This document shows, piece by piece, positions 49,933 through 59,504 of a stretch of 64,000 nucleotides of DNA. A program made the translations under genes and the position numbers. The notes below the pieces were generated by a model that saw nothing but the letters and a program-made list of their open reading frames with translations, searched no databases and was not told where the DNA came from. The DNA lies in assembly GCF_021484805.1 (NCBI RefSeq), contig NZ_CP090557.1, positions 422,501-486,500 of the forward strand, read 5' to 3'. Each line of letters opens with the position of its first letter. The stretch's first letter is position 1. Source of the stretch: Tellurirhabdus bombi. Lineage in GTDB: Bacteria > Bacteroidota > Bacteroidia > Cytophagales > Spirosomataceae.

Positions 49933-51927
49933 TTAATTTCTATTCAGAGAAGTAGGCTGCGGAACAGACGGCTTTTCGCTGGTGTTGGTTACGGGGCGAA
50001 CCGGAATCGGTTGCCCGGCGTTAGCCGATCCACCAACGAGCATCGGTTTTCGTTCAGCTGCTTTCTTCGCTGAATCTGGTTTTGGCTGAACAGGCTTTTT
50101 CGGATAATTGGACTTTGGCAATGCACCCGCTAGGAAATTTTGCGCCTTTACCCGCGTTTCGAGCGACTTATTAACATGACCTTTCAGGTACTTTTCAATG
50201 ATCAACGAGGCTACCGGAGCGGCGGCGGCACCACCATCTCCCGCGTTCTCCACAAAAACAGCAATCGCAATCTTCGGATCGTTCCGGGGCGCAAAAGCAA
50301 TAAAAACCGAATGGTCGGCACCGTGCCGGTTCTGCGACGTTCCTGTTTTACCGCACATCACAATATCGGGAATGAAAGACCGGCGGGCCGTTCCCCGCTC
50401 AACCACCATCTGCATACCGTCAATTACGGGCGCAAAATGATTTGAATTGATGCCCACATCATGCTTGACCTGGTATTCTTCATGCATGTTTTTACCGGGT
50501 TCGCCAATGCCGCTTACGATGTGTGGCGTGTAGAAATAACCCCGATTGGCAATAATGGCCGCCACGTTGGCCATCTTGAGCGGACTGATTAATAATTCCC
50601 CTTCGCCAATGCTAATAGAAGCAATGGTCGAAAATTTCCAGCGTTTTTTCCCTATCCGTTTGTCATAATAGGCTACATCGGGCAGCGTTCCTCTCAGTTC
50701 ACTGGGCAAATCAATGCCCAGCTTCTGACCAATTCCAAATTTGGACACCCGATTGTGCCAACGCTCGAGACCAACTGCCGAAGCCGTAAATGTGTTGCGT
50801 TCTGTATTGTTATAGAGTATCCGTTGAAAAACCCGGTAGAAGTAGGGGTTACAGGAATACTGAACTGCCCCCGATAAATGAATCCCCGCTGGGTGTCCGT
50901 GGCATTTCATGGGTACCCCGGCGTGCGAAAAGGTAGAATACTGATTAATGACCCCTTCTTGTAAGCCAACCAGCGACTGAATCAGCTTGAACGTAGAACC
51001 TGGCCGATAGCTAGCCTGTATCGGGCGGTTAAACAGGGGCTTGTATGGGTTAGCGGCCAGTTTCTTATAGCTCTTTGAGAAAAAACGGCTCGACAAACTA
51101 TTGGGGTCGTAGCTGGGTGCCGAGACCATGCACAGGATCTGGCCCGTCGATGGCTCGATAGCCACCACGCTACCTACTTTGTTTTGCATGAGCGTGTCGG
51201 CATATTGCTGAATAGTCAGATCAATGCCCGTATACAGACTTTTGCCCGCGACGGCAATCGAGTCAAAAGCGCCGTTTTTCCACGATCCCTTAATGACTCC
51301 ACGGACATTCTGCATGACAAATTTAATACCCCGGTGCCCCCTCAGCTCTTCTTCGTAAAACTTCTCCAAACCGCTCTTACCAATGTAATCACCCTGCCGA
51401 TAATAAGGCGTTTCCTGATCTTCGAGCTGCTTTTTGGTGATTTCACTGACATAGCCAAGCGCATTAGCCATGGTTCGCGCCGGATAGGTCCGCATGGAGC
51501 TGGTGACGTGTTCAAAGCCCTGGTAATCCACCAGCGCATCTTGAATCCGGGCAAAATCTTCTTTCGACAACTGGCGCAGGAACAAGGACGGCTTAACGGA
51601 TGAATAAGCTTTTATCTCCGTCATGATGCTATCGAACTCGGTGCGCTCCAGGCCCACTAGCCGGCAAAATGCCAGCGTATCCGGTATGCGTACCTTTTTG
51701 GGAGTTACGTAGAGGTCGTAAACAGGCGTATTGTAGACAAGCAGCTGCCCATTCCGGTCATAAATCTGCCCCCGGTGCGGAATTTCAATAATACGCTTGA
51801 TGGAGTTATTTCGCGCACCCAGTGAGTACGTGTCATCCAAAATCTGTAGGTAAAACAGGCGGGCCAGATACACAAGGCCAACCAGACAGAAAACCCCGAT
51901 AATTATGTATTTTCTGCTCTCAATCAT
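49933..51927 (-). CDS. mrdA: penicillin-binding protein 2 (elongasome transpeptidase)
   Basis: A 664-residue class B PBP. TM helix (about 8-28), PBP dimer/pedestal domain (about 45-220) with IPHRGQIYDRNGQLLVYNTP, and a transpeptidase domain with the serine in YRPGSTFKLIQSL (SxxK), SCN in AVQYSCNPYFY (SxN) and CGKTGTSQN (KTG). The last 70 residues are a Pro/Lys-rich tail (YPKKPVQPKPDSAKKAAERKP) beyond the usual end. It forms the side-wall synthase with RodA encoded next. The upstream gene is an SMP-30 protein, separated by a large inverted repeat, rather than mreC/mreD. Confidence 0.96.
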   Translation of the reverse strand: MIESRKYIIIGVFCLVGLVYLARLFYLQILDDTYSLGARNNSIKRIIEIPHRGQIYDRNGQLLVYNTPVYDLYVTPKKVRIPDTLAFCRLVGLERTEFDSIMTEIKAYSSVKPSLFLRQLSKEDFARIQDALVDYQGFEHVTSSMRTYPARTMANALGYVSEITKKQLEDQETPYYRQGDYIGKSGLEKFYEEELRGHRGIKFVMQNVRGVIKGSWKNGAFDSIAVAGKSLYTGIDLTIQQYADTLMQNKVGSVVAIEPSTGQILCMVSAPSYDPNSLSSRFFSKSYKKLAANPYKPLFNRPIQASYRPGSTFKLIQSLVGLQEGVINQYSTFSHAGVPMKCHGHPAGIHLSGAVQYSCNPYFYRVFQRILYNNTERNTFTASAVGLERWHNRVSKFGIGQKLGIDLPSELRGTLPDVAYYDKRIGKKRWKFSTIASISIGEGELLISPLKMANVAAIIANRGYFYTPHIVSGIGEPGKNMHEEYQVKHDVGINSNHFAPVIDGMQMVVERGTARRSFIPDIVMCGKTGTSQNRHGADHSVFIAFAPRNDPKIAIAVFVENAGDGGAAAAPVASLIIEKYLKGHVNKSLETRVKAQNFLAGALPKSNYPKKPVQPKPDSAKKAAERKPMLVGGSANAGQPIPVRPVTNTSEKPSVPQPTSLNRN

Positions 51928-51998
51928 TCACTAAACTATAATCTAGAAATCTTTATGCTTGTAATTCCCCGTCTAGATTATATACAAAGTTAGTGAGC

Positions 51999-52069
51999 AG
52001 TTAGCAGTATGCAGCCCGCAGTCGAAAAAAAATAAAATTATAATTTCTGCGGCCTGCATACTGCTAACT
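51999..52069. repeat. 23-bp inverted repeat with AT-rich loop
   Basis: Left arm 51999-52021 and right arm 52047-52069 are reverse complements with one mismatch in 23 positions; the 25-nt loop is almost pure A/T. It begins 6 bp after the stop of the SMP-30 gene (minus strand) and 72 bp before PBP2. It may act as a terminator or be a dispersed palindromic repeat. Confidence 0.85.
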
Positions 52070-52075
52070 TTTCAG

Positions 52076-53089
52076 TTAAAATCCGGCGCCTGTTGTCGTT
52101 GTCCGGACGCGGCAAAGGTACATATCAGCAGTGATATAGAGAGTTGAGCCATCATCCCCCCACGCACAGTTGGACGTTGATTCGCCCACGCTGATACGGC
52201 CCAGTAATTTGCCCGCCGGTGAAATAATTAATAAACCACCTGGACCCGTCGACCAGACATTCCCGTTTTTATCCACTTTTAATCCATCGGGTACCCCTTT
52301 CAATCCCTGCTTCACGGCTTCGGTTCCGTCGTAAAAAACCCGCCCTGTGCCAATGCTTCCATCCGCTTGAATTGGATAGGACATGATAATGGCGCGGGCC
52401 GGATCCGACTGGGCGACATAAAGCGTTTTTTCATCCGCCGACAAAGCCACCCCATTCGGACGCGTTAAATTCCCGACCAGCAAGGTCACTTTTCCGTCGG
52501 GCTCTACTCGATAAACGCCGTGAATGTCCAATTCGCGTGTTTTAGTATCTTTTTCTCGATCCGGTAAGCCATACGGAGGATCCGTGAAATAGACACTGCC
52601 GTTGGAATGAGCTACCAGATCGTTCGGACTGTTGAGGCGTTTGCCCTGGTAACTATCCGCCAGCGTTTTTTTACCGCCGCCGCTCAAAGGCATGGCCGAT
52701 ATGCGCCGGTCGCCGTGCTCTGCCGATAGTAAGCGTCCCTGGCGATCAATGGCTAATCCATTGCTCCCGGGCTCATCACTATATTTACCTAGTCCCGTAT
52801 AACCAGACGGTTTTAAAAACGAAGTAATACCTTCTTTCTGGGTCCATTTGAAAACCGTATTCTGCGGAACATCGGAAAAAAGCAGATAGCCCCCTTTTTC
52901 TTTTACCCAGACAGGGCCTTCCGACCAGACAAAACCCGAAGCCAGTACTTCAATTTTCGCGTCTTTGGGGAGCAATTGATCTAGTTGCGGATCATTTCGG
53001 ACAATAGAGCCGATGGTCGGATAATTAGATTGGGCAAAAGCAGCCTGTAATCCCAGCGTCATAGTCATAACAGCTAGTTTAAGTTTCAT
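52076..53089 (-). CDS. SMP-30/gluconolactonase-family secreted beta-propeller protein
   Basis: A 337-residue secreted protein from the ATG at 53089 (an earlier frame start at 53131 lies before the signal peptide). The signal peptide ends at AFAQ (about residue 20). The rest is a six-bladed propeller of the SMP-30/LRE type with the expected metal-site residues in ASGFVWSEGPVWV (E), LNSPNDLVAHSNGSVYFTDPPYG (N, D) and NGVALSADEKTLYVAQSDP (N, D). Such enzymes hydrolyse sugar lactones. It follows the TonB-plug protein gene by 38 bp on the same strand, so an extracellular sugar role is plausible. Confidence 0.9.
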   Translation of the reverse strand: MKLKLAVMTMTLGLQAAFAQSNYPTIGSIVRNDPQLDQLLPKDAKIEVLASGFVWSEGPVWVKEKGGYLLFSDVPQNTVFKWTQKEGITSFLKPSGYTGLGKYSDEPGSNGLAIDRQGRLLSAEHGDRRISAMPLSGGGKKTLADSYQGKRLNSPNDLVAHSNGSVYFTDPPYGLPDREKDTKTRELDIHGVYRVEPDGKVTLLVGNLTRPNGVALSADEKTLYVAQSDPARAIIMSYPIQADGSIGTGRVFYDGTEAVKQGLKGVPDGLKVDKNGNVWSTGPGGLLIISPAGKLLGRISVGESTSNCAWGDDGSTLYITADMYLCRVRTTTTGAGF

Positions 53090-53127
53090 AAATGTTGGGT
53101 TAGGTTGCAAGATATACAAAGCTTTAC

Positions 53128-55599
53128 TCACTTTACCTCCACATTCGCCAATCCTACCCCCGGCAAACCATCGGAAGTAGCCCCTTCTGCCTGGACGCGA
53201 ATCCGCGTTCGCGCATCGGAAGCAAAGAAACTGACCGAGGCTTTTCCTTCCGAATCGGTCGTAATCATGGGTGACCAGAATAAGGTTGGGCGAAAATCGG
53301 GACGACGGTTTTCTGGATTATCTTCTCCATACTTAGGGACATAAAATTTCCTTAACTTACTATATCCCTGCAATTTGGTAATCAGTGTCCCCGGGGTAGG
53401 GTCTTTCGAAAAATCGTAATCTGGCGCTCCCCGCTTCGTAAAAATAGCAATTGCACCACCTGCCGACCGGCTGCCAAAAATAGCCGCCGAAGCCCCTTTC
53501 AAGACATCGATTGACTCAACGTCAGTTACCGCAATGGACGTAATCGTGGACTTATCTACCGGGACACCATCCAGAAGGAACAACGGTTCTACTACGCCCT
53601 GAAAATTGGCCGCCCCCCGAATTTGCACCACCGGATCCAGGCTATTGCCCGTTACGGTAACACCTGCCACGCGCCCACGCAAAACATCCAGCACCGTCAG
53701 CGCGCCGGCAGAGTTCATTAGATCCAGCTTGATGGTAGCATCGGCTGAGCCGTAAATCTTGCGGCTATCGCGGGGTTCCTCCCGTTTTTTCTTAATCGTA
53801 AATGCTTTCAGCAACACTTCCCGATTTCGCCGAATCTGGCGTTCAATCTCCAGATACTCCCGCGTTCGTTTAAGGTATTCGGCCAGTTCATCCCTCTGAA
53901 ACAGCACCGGATTATACGGAATTTTAATCAGTCTGACTGGCTGGTTTAGCAGATCATCCAGTTTAATGGTCAAGTTTCGGTTGCCTTTCTGGGTAGTACT
54001 CTGAATCAGTACATTCGTCGAATCGGCAAAATTTAAATTATCCAGCCTGAACTTCCCGAATTCGTCCGATTCGCCGATCATGAAATCCCGTGTGCTGTCT
54101 GGCCGACTAAACATAAAGGTCAGTTTCACCTGTCCGGGTGTCTTCTGATTCAGCCGGGCAACCTGTCCCGTAATGGAAAGCCCTTGTTCAATGGGATATT
54201 TTGTGGGTGCATATGAGTCCTGTAAAACGTCCTGCCACGTAAAACGCCGCCAGCCCTGGGTCAGCATCAGCAAGTCCAGTTTGCCATGGCGGTCGGTATT
54301 CTTGGGGTCAATGTAATAACCGGGTTGCTCAATAGCTCCCCGCAAATCCGACGTGAGGGTTAGGTACGAATTGATGGTCGTTGCGTAGGGTTCTTTTTCC
54401 AGAACCTGTTTCGTGTCAATCGCCGCCAGTGACAAATTTGCCCGCACCGGCGTTCCTTCCTCATTCGTGACGGCGATATCGAATTGCATTTTTTCTCGGG
54501 GGGCGTAAACCGTTTTAGTTGGCTTGATTGAAACCGTCAAACGCTCATTCTGATCGATAAAAATAACTCGTTCACAAACAGGCCGGTTTGTTTCGTCAAA
54601 GAGCGTCAATTGCGTAATTCCTTCCGAAACCTTATTCCGGGGTATGGGCGCAATAAAGGATTTTTTGGTCACATCGCCCTGCGCGATATGCACCACCTGA
54701 CCACGCGTTTGCGCTACGAGTGTGAATAATCCCTGCGCACCAGCCGCCTTGTTGTTTCGGATAAAAACCCGCACATTCTCGCGGTTCGAAAGATTATCAA
54801 CCAGCATCGAAAAGCCTTCCGCTTGCGCAGGTGGGATTGGGTAGTCAAACTTCCGACCATCCGGAAATTTCAAATAAGCCGTGTATTTTTTACCTGCTTC
54901 TGGGGTCAGGTTAAAAGAACCCATGCCGAGATGCATGCTTGCAAAGCCAGTAAGTGTATCACCCGCCGGATTTAAAACAAACCCTTCAACATCCAGCCCT
55001 TTCCCATTGGGACCTATCGCTTTAAACCCGATTCGATTGTCCAGACCTTGTATGAGCTGCCCCCCTTCCGGGAAAAACTGCAGATCAGGCCGTATCGTTT
55101 CTACCGCTGCACTCGTCAATCCAGCGGATAGCTCGCCTTCATCTGTACGCAGAATGGTAACCGGTTTATTAAAAAAATCCTCTTCCGAGAAATTGCGCAT
55201 CCACCCCGTGTAGCTGCGCAGTAAGTAAGCTCCCGCCAGCAACGAATCGGGAAGCTGGAGGTCACCCGGCGCATACCCATTTTCGGCCCGCAGTATTTTA
55301 TGAATAATGACTTTCTGGGTTTCCAGATGGACGAGATCCACGTACAGGGTCCGGCTAACCGAATCCGAACGATGGGTAATGCCGTCGAATAAGTAGCCTT
55401 TCAGCCAGATGGTTTCTCCGGCAGCGTAATAGGGGCGATCCGTGTGAAGGTAGACTTTTTCTTTGGGGTAGGTTTGGTGAAAAGCAAATAACCGTTCAAT
55501 AAGTCGTTTAGGAAAATCGTTGTTTACCCATTGGTAGGCCATGAAGACAGGCGCAGTTACCAAAAAAAGGATAACAGAAAAAGGTTTTTTAGGCAACAT
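53128..55599 (-). CDS. large surface protein with MG2-like and TonB-plug domains, no barrel
   Basis: An 823-residue exported protein. After a signal sequence comes an MG2-like segment (about 40-130; KVYLHTDRPYYAAGETIWLKGYLFDG), further beta-sandwich repeats to about residue 600 (including VYAPREKMQFDIAVTNEEGTPVRANLSLAAID), a linker with basic residues and a TonB-receptor plug domain (about 650-740; VLDVLRGRVAGVTVTGNS, PLFLLDGVPVD, SIDVLKGASAAIFGSRSAGGAIAIFTKRG). A beta-barrel, which would need 600 more residues, is missing. The last 80 residues carry another macroglobulin-like segment. The role is unknown; it may bind a partner outer-membrane channel. Confidence 0.85.
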   Translation of the reverse strand: MLPKKPFSVILFLVTAPVFMAYQWVNNDFPKRLIERLFAFHQTYPKEKVYLHTDRPYYAAGETIWLKGYLFDGITHRSDSVSRTLYVDLVHLETQKVIIHKILRAENGYAPGDLQLPDSLLAGAYLLRSYTGWMRNFSEEDFFNKPVTILRTDEGELSAGLTSAAVETIRPDLQFFPEGGQLIQGLDNRIGFKAIGPNGKGLDVEGFVLNPAGDTLTGFASMHLGMGSFNLTPEAGKKYTAYLKFPDGRKFDYPIPPAQAEGFSMLVDNLSNRENVRVFIRNNKAAGAQGLFTLVAQTRGQVVHIAQGDVTKKSFIAPIPRNKVSEGITQLTLFDETNRPVCERVIFIDQNERLTVSIKPTKTVYAPREKMQFDIAVTNEEGTPVRANLSLAAIDTKQVLEKEPYATTINSYLTLTSDLRGAIEQPGYYIDPKNTDRHGKLDLLMLTQGWRRFTWQDVLQDSYAPTKYPIEQGLSITGQVARLNQKTPGQVKLTFMFSRPDSTRDFMIGESDEFGKFRLDNLNFADSTNVLIQSTTQKGNRNLTIKLDDLLNQPVRLIKIPYNPVLFQRDELAEYLKRTREYLEIERQIRRNREVLLKAFTIKKKREEPRDSRKIYGSADATIKLDLMNSAGALTVLDVLRGRVAGVTVTGNSLDPVVQIRGAANFQGVVEPLFLLDGVPVDKSTITSIAVTDVESIDVLKGASAAIFGSRSAGGAIAIFTKRGAPDYDFSKDPTPGTLITKLQGYSKLRKFYVPKYGEDNPENRRPDFRPTLFWSPMITTDSEGKASVSFFASDARTRIRVQAEGATSDGLPGVGLANVEVK

Positions 55600-55674
55600 A
55601 CAATAGTTTTTCGGTGAATTGGCTTATAAAGTAAAGAGAAGCCTATAAATTCGCAAAAACCCTTCCTCGCAGAA

Positions 55675-56325
55675 ATGATCTATTCTTCATCGAAGGTGGC
55701 CTTAGTAGTTGGGGCGACCGGCCTCGTCGGCAGCTTACTAACTCACCGCCTGGTTGATTCTCTCTATTACGAACGCGTCAAAGTGCTCGTGCGTCAGCCA
55801 CTCGGCTGGCAGCACCCTCGCTTGCAGGAAATTCAGTACGATTTTGATCATCCAAACGGCTTATTGGCTCAGGCTGACGATGTGTTCTGTTGCCTGGGTA
55901 CGACCATGAAAAAAGCGGGTTCGAAGGAAGCTTTTCGCAAAGTAGATTATCAGTATCCACTGGATGTCGCTCGCCTGGCCCGCAGCAACGGCGCCCATCA
56001 ATTCTTTATGGTTTCATCGATGGGCTCTGATGTCAATTCACGGTTTTTTTATAACCGAGTCAAAGGTGAAGCCGAACGGGATATTTTCGCCGTAGGGTTT
56101 CCTACCTTCGTGGTTGTCCGGCCATCGCTCTTATTGGGGGACCGAAAAGAGTTTCGGTTGGGCGAGAAAATCGGCGAAGGGCTAATGCGGTTAGTTAATC
56201 CACTCGTCCCCGCGAAATACAAAGCCATCCGTGCCGACCAGGTAGCGAACGCCATGCTGACGCTGGCGCAGAAAAATATGGCGGGTATTCACATCATTGA
56301 AAACGATCAATTGCAGGCCTATTAA
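55675..56325 (+). CDS. NAD(P)-binding oxidoreductase, HTATIP2/YbjT-like
   Basis: A 216-residue atypical short-chain dehydrogenase. The Rossmann start VALVVGATGLVGSLLTHRLV has the GxxGxxG nucleotide motif. DDVFCCLGTTMKKAGSKEAFRKVDYQYPLDVARLA is the block typical of the HTATIP2 (TIP30)-like family, and FMVSSMGSDVNSRFFYNRVKGEAERD carries the S and YxxxK-like residues. The substrate is unknown. It ends at a perfect bidirectional hairpin. Confidence 0.88.
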   Translation: MIYSSSKVALVVGATGLVGSLLTHRLVDSLYYERVKVLVRQPLGWQHPRLQEIQYDFDHPNGLLAQADDVFCCLGTTMKKAGSKEAFRKVDYQYPLDVARLARSNGAHQFFMVSSMGSDVNSRFFYNRVKGEAERDIFAVGFPTFVVVRPSLLLGDRKEFRLGEKIGEGLMRLVNPLVPAKYKAIRADQVANAMLTLAQKNMAGIHIIENDQLQAY

Positions 56326-56361
56326 AAAAGGGAAAGTACAGAGTTGTACTTTCCCTTTTTT
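56324..56361. terminator. bidirectional intrinsic terminator
   Basis: AAAAAAGGGAAAGTACA pairs with TGTACTTTCCCTTTTTT across GAGT: a 17-bp perfect stem whose own A/T ends supply T-runs in both directions, between convergent genes. Confidence 0.93.
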
Positions 56362-56379
56362 AGGAACCCTACTTTATGT

Positions 56380-58881
56380 TTACTTCCATTTCTGCTCCAG
56401 CATCTTGATAAAGTACCCACCGACTACCGAGCGGGCCTGAAAACCAACCTGCTTGCCATCTGTCGTTTCGTGCCAATCACTCAGCGGAACGCGGCTAGGC
56501 GTCTGATCTGCATAGCGGTGAATTGGTTTGATGAAACTAACAAAATCTTGCTGGCTATCGGCCAACGTAGCTGTCCAGATAATCCAGTCGCTCTTCGTGT
56601 ACGTTTTTCGGCTATCGAGTGGCAGGCCAAACGGTTTTTGCTGCGTCAGGTAATACGCAACTTCCTTCTTCGCTACTTCGGGCGGGAAAATCTTCAAATC
56701 TAACAGCTTGTCCCAAACCAGGTTGTATTTCTGGCTCCAGGTGCCTTTTTTGTCAAACGTAAGGGCGTAATGGTTGCCATCCTGCGCCATTTGCATCCAT
56801 TTTTGTGCCAGTTCCCGCGCTAGTTTCAGGTGCTGCTCGCCTACGTCGGCCTGTCCAAGTTGTTTAGCAAGCTGCCCGTAAACGGCGATTCCCATAATAG
56901 CTTTCACCGACAAATTGGCATTCCGGGCCAGGTGACCAGCGAAGTCATCCGTACAAAGTTGATTGGCAGGATCGAAACCTTCTTTTTTCAGGTACTCAAC
57001 CCATTCCGTTAGCGTTGCCCAATGCTGTTTGGCATAAGATGGATTTCCCTCCGCCCGGGCGATGGCTCCGGCCAGAATGAGCATGTTTCCGCACTCTTCA
57101 ACGGGCATATCTTCGCCATACGTCTGTCCGTTGGCCAGCGGATAAGTACCGACATCGTGAGCCGCAAAAGGCTTCTTCCATTTTCCACTCTCTGAATAAT
57201 AGAAAATGGGTTCCATCATTCCTTTCAGCAAGGTTGGGTTGTAAAGCAAGAATAGAGGCGCCGACGGATACGTTACATCCACTGTCCCGATTGAGCCATT
57301 TGAGAAATTTTCTTTAGAGAAAAATAAGACTTCTCCTTTTGGACCAGCCACGGTTTTGTGGGCAGAAATAGCCTGACGATAGCCTAACTGACACAAATCA
57401 GCGTATTCTTTACCCCCCGCTTTCTGGGCATCGTTATAAAGCTGCTGATCAAATTGACGGCATTTCTGCATAACTCTTGCATACTCCCGTTCTGCATCAG
57501 CCAGCATTTTATCAGCACTCATGCTGGAATCCCGGCGCCACCAGCCACGTTGATTTTGACCGAAATATTGCACTGAATACAAATCGTCATAGGCAACAAT
57601 AACGTGGGCAGCTTTCGGAGCGGTGACTACGGCCCCCAATTCATTAATCATAGCAATAGCCCGTCGCCCTGCCTCCGCCGGTACGACGTTTGCTTCTGAA
57701 TTCCCTTGGACATCGCCTCGCTGGCTGAACATACTAGCTAGCTCAACCGGTGAGTTAATTGCTAATTTATTGATGGATGTACCTGCCAGATAAGCATTTC
57801 CCCAATCGATTCGTACGTCATCTCCTTTTTGGCCCAGCACCTTCTGCGTTGTTGAACCGATCCACATGGATGTCAAACCATCGACCCGCTTAGCCTGAGC
57901 CTTTACTGTCTGGTCCGGCTTGTTCACCGCTACCAAACCAGAAAGCGTGGTCATCACCTCAACTTTGTGTGGTTTACCATCCGTTGATCGAGCGCTGTAG
58001 GTGATGTACGAAGCTGGCCGGGTCAGGGTTTCCATTTCATCCAGCAGGAACGGTGTTGTGAAGGTTACCGTTAGGTTCACGGGTCCTGCCTTAAATCCAT
58101 ACTCACTTTGTGTAGCCGTTACTTTCAGGGATTGCTGTGTTGCTTTGACGATAGCACCGGGCAATTTTACCGCCTGTTCGTCTACCAGTCCAACGTCTAC
58201 AAAGGAATTACCGGAAGGATTTTTACAATAAACTGCCAGCAGATTTTTTCCAGTCTTTAAAGTAGCCAATGCCGCCGGGCTAATAGGGCGTGTCTGGTAA
58301 TCACTCGTGATGCCTTCTACTTCGTATGCTTTTACGCCGTTCAGGTAGACTTCAACAGCATCGTTATTACTTAGATAAAGCAGCAGTTTCTGATGATTCA
58401 AGTCGTTCAAGGTCACTATCCGGCGAAACCAGATTTCTTTTTGCCATTCTGTATTGGGTTTGGCCGGATGCCGGTCGCTTTGATTACCAAACGGAGCTTG
58501 TCCGGTTTTCCAGGCACCATTGGCCGAGAAATTCGGTTTTTCCCAGCCATTTGCAGGTTTTTCTAACGTATACAGGGCTTCATAAGGCTGCTTCTGCCCC
58601 GTTGGTACAACCGGAGCCAACACCATTGCTGGTGCTCCCATGAATTGAAAGGTTTTCCCATCTACACGGACGTAACCGTTTAACGGTTGTTCTTTTCCGG
58701 TCCAATGGCGAGTCGGTGCATCATTCAACCGATCATTAAACGACCAAAGGCTTGTATAGGGGTCAATTGTAATAAGTGGAACCGCAGGTGGGCGCTGGGC
58801 AAATCCCGAATACCCAATGAAGAGTAAGCAATAAGTAGCAAGCAAAAGCCGGAAACGGGTCCGGGAAAAAACTTTGTTCAT
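56380..58881 (-). CDS. DUF4965 glutaminase-family secreted protein
   Basis: An 833-residue secreted protein. The signal peptide (about residues 1-28) ends at GFA. The following regions match DUF5127 (about 90-330), DUF4965 (about 340-510) and DUF1793 (about 515-690; with KEYADLCQLGYRQAISAHK, SNGSIGTVDVTYPSAPLFLLYNPTLL and LCTDDFAGHLARNANLSVKAI), the order seen in fungal glutaminase A. Catalytic residues of the family are not firmly known, so enzymatic activity is inferred. It includes an N-terminal sandwich segment typical of carbohydrate-active proteins. It is transcribed alone. Confidence 0.87.
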   Translation of the reverse strand: MNKVFSRTRFRLLLATYCLLFIGYSGFAQRPPAVPLITIDPYTSLWSFNDRLNDAPTRHWTGKEQPLNGYVRVDGKTFQFMGAPAMVLAPVVPTGQKQPYEALYTLEKPANGWEKPNFSANGAWKTGQAPFGNQSDRHPAKPNTEWQKEIWFRRIVTLNDLNHQKLLLYLSNNDAVEVYLNGVKAYEVEGITSDYQTRPISPAALATLKTGKNLLAVYCKNPSGNSFVDVGLVDEQAVKLPGAIVKATQQSLKVTATQSEYGFKAGPVNLTVTFTTPFLLDEMETLTRPASYITYSARSTDGKPHKVEVMTTLSGLVAVNKPDQTVKAQAKRVDGLTSMWIGSTTQKVLGQKGDDVRIDWGNAYLAGTSINKLAINSPVELASMFSQRGDVQGNSEANVVPAEAGRRAIAMINELGAVVTAPKAAHVIVAYDDLYSVQYFGQNQRGWWRRDSSMSADKMLADAEREYARVMQKCRQFDQQLYNDAQKAGGKEYADLCQLGYRQAISAHKTVAGPKGEVLFFSKENFSNGSIGTVDVTYPSAPLFLLYNPTLLKGMMEPIFYYSESGKWKKPFAAHDVGTYPLANGQTYGEDMPVEECGNMLILAGAIARAEGNPSYAKQHWATLTEWVEYLKKEGFDPANQLCTDDFAGHLARNANLSVKAIMGIAVYGQLAKQLGQADVGEQHLKLARELAQKWMQMAQDGNHYALTFDKKGTWSQKYNLVWDKLLDLKIFPPEVAKKEVAYYLTQQKPFGLPLDSRKTYTKSDWIIWTATLADSQQDFVSFIKPIHRYADQTPSRVPLSDWHETTDGKQVGFQARSVVGGYFIKMLEQKWK

Positions 58882-59054
58882 GCAGATCTAGGATGTGTTT
58901 AATTAAATAACGGAGTAAAAAGGGTTTCCTTGTTCTGGCCTGCTTACGTGAATAAATAGGCCGGTTTTTCATCTATTAGCCTTGTGTTTATTGAAATTTC
59001 CCGAAATTAACCACTTCTTATTTATATCCTGAAATACTTTTCGCTTCATCGGCC

Positions 59055-59504
59055 ATGAAAACGTTCGTTCACGTTCGCTCTGCAACTCCACAGGACGAAC
59101 AAATTGTCTATGAATTTATATGTAGCTTGGAAGAAACAGAGCTTGATCCAGTGGCTTTCCGAACTGTTTTTTTGCGTAATCTGGCCGATCCGGAAATCCA
59201 TTATTTTATTGCTATTCAGGAAAATACAGCTGTTGGTTTCATAAGTTGTCATTGTCAATACTTGCTTCATCATGCGGGAAAAATTGCCGAGATTCAAGAA
59301 TTGTACGTGCGGCCGGAATACCGTAATCAGCAAATTGGCCGCCAGTTGCTGGCTCATGTAGAGCAGTTAGCCATACAACAGCACTGGATTAATCTGGAAG
59401 TCACCACCAACCAGCGGCGAAAAGATGCGCATCGCTTTTACCAAAGTCTGGATTTTCAGCCATCTCACTATAAATTTGTTAAATCCCTAAAATTACCCGC
59501 ATGA
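59055..59504 (+). CDS. GNAT family N-acetyltransferase
   Basis: A 149-residue Acetyltransf_1 protein. The CoA loop reads RPEYRNQQIGRQLLAHVEQLA (about residues 90-110), after strand EIQELYV, and the C-terminal end is RFYQSLDFQPS. The arrangement suggests acetylation of a small molecule or protein N-terminus; no specificity is visible. Its last 4 bp overlap the start of the serine hydrolase gene, which indicates coupled expression. Confidence 0.88.
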   Translation: MKTFVHVRSATPQDEQIVYEFICSLEETELDPVAFRTVFLRNLADPEIHYFIAIQENTAVGFISCHCQYLLHHAGKIAEIQELYVRPEYRNQQIGRQLLAHVEQLAIQQHWINLEVTTNQRRKDAHRFYQSLDFQPSHYKFVKSLKLPA

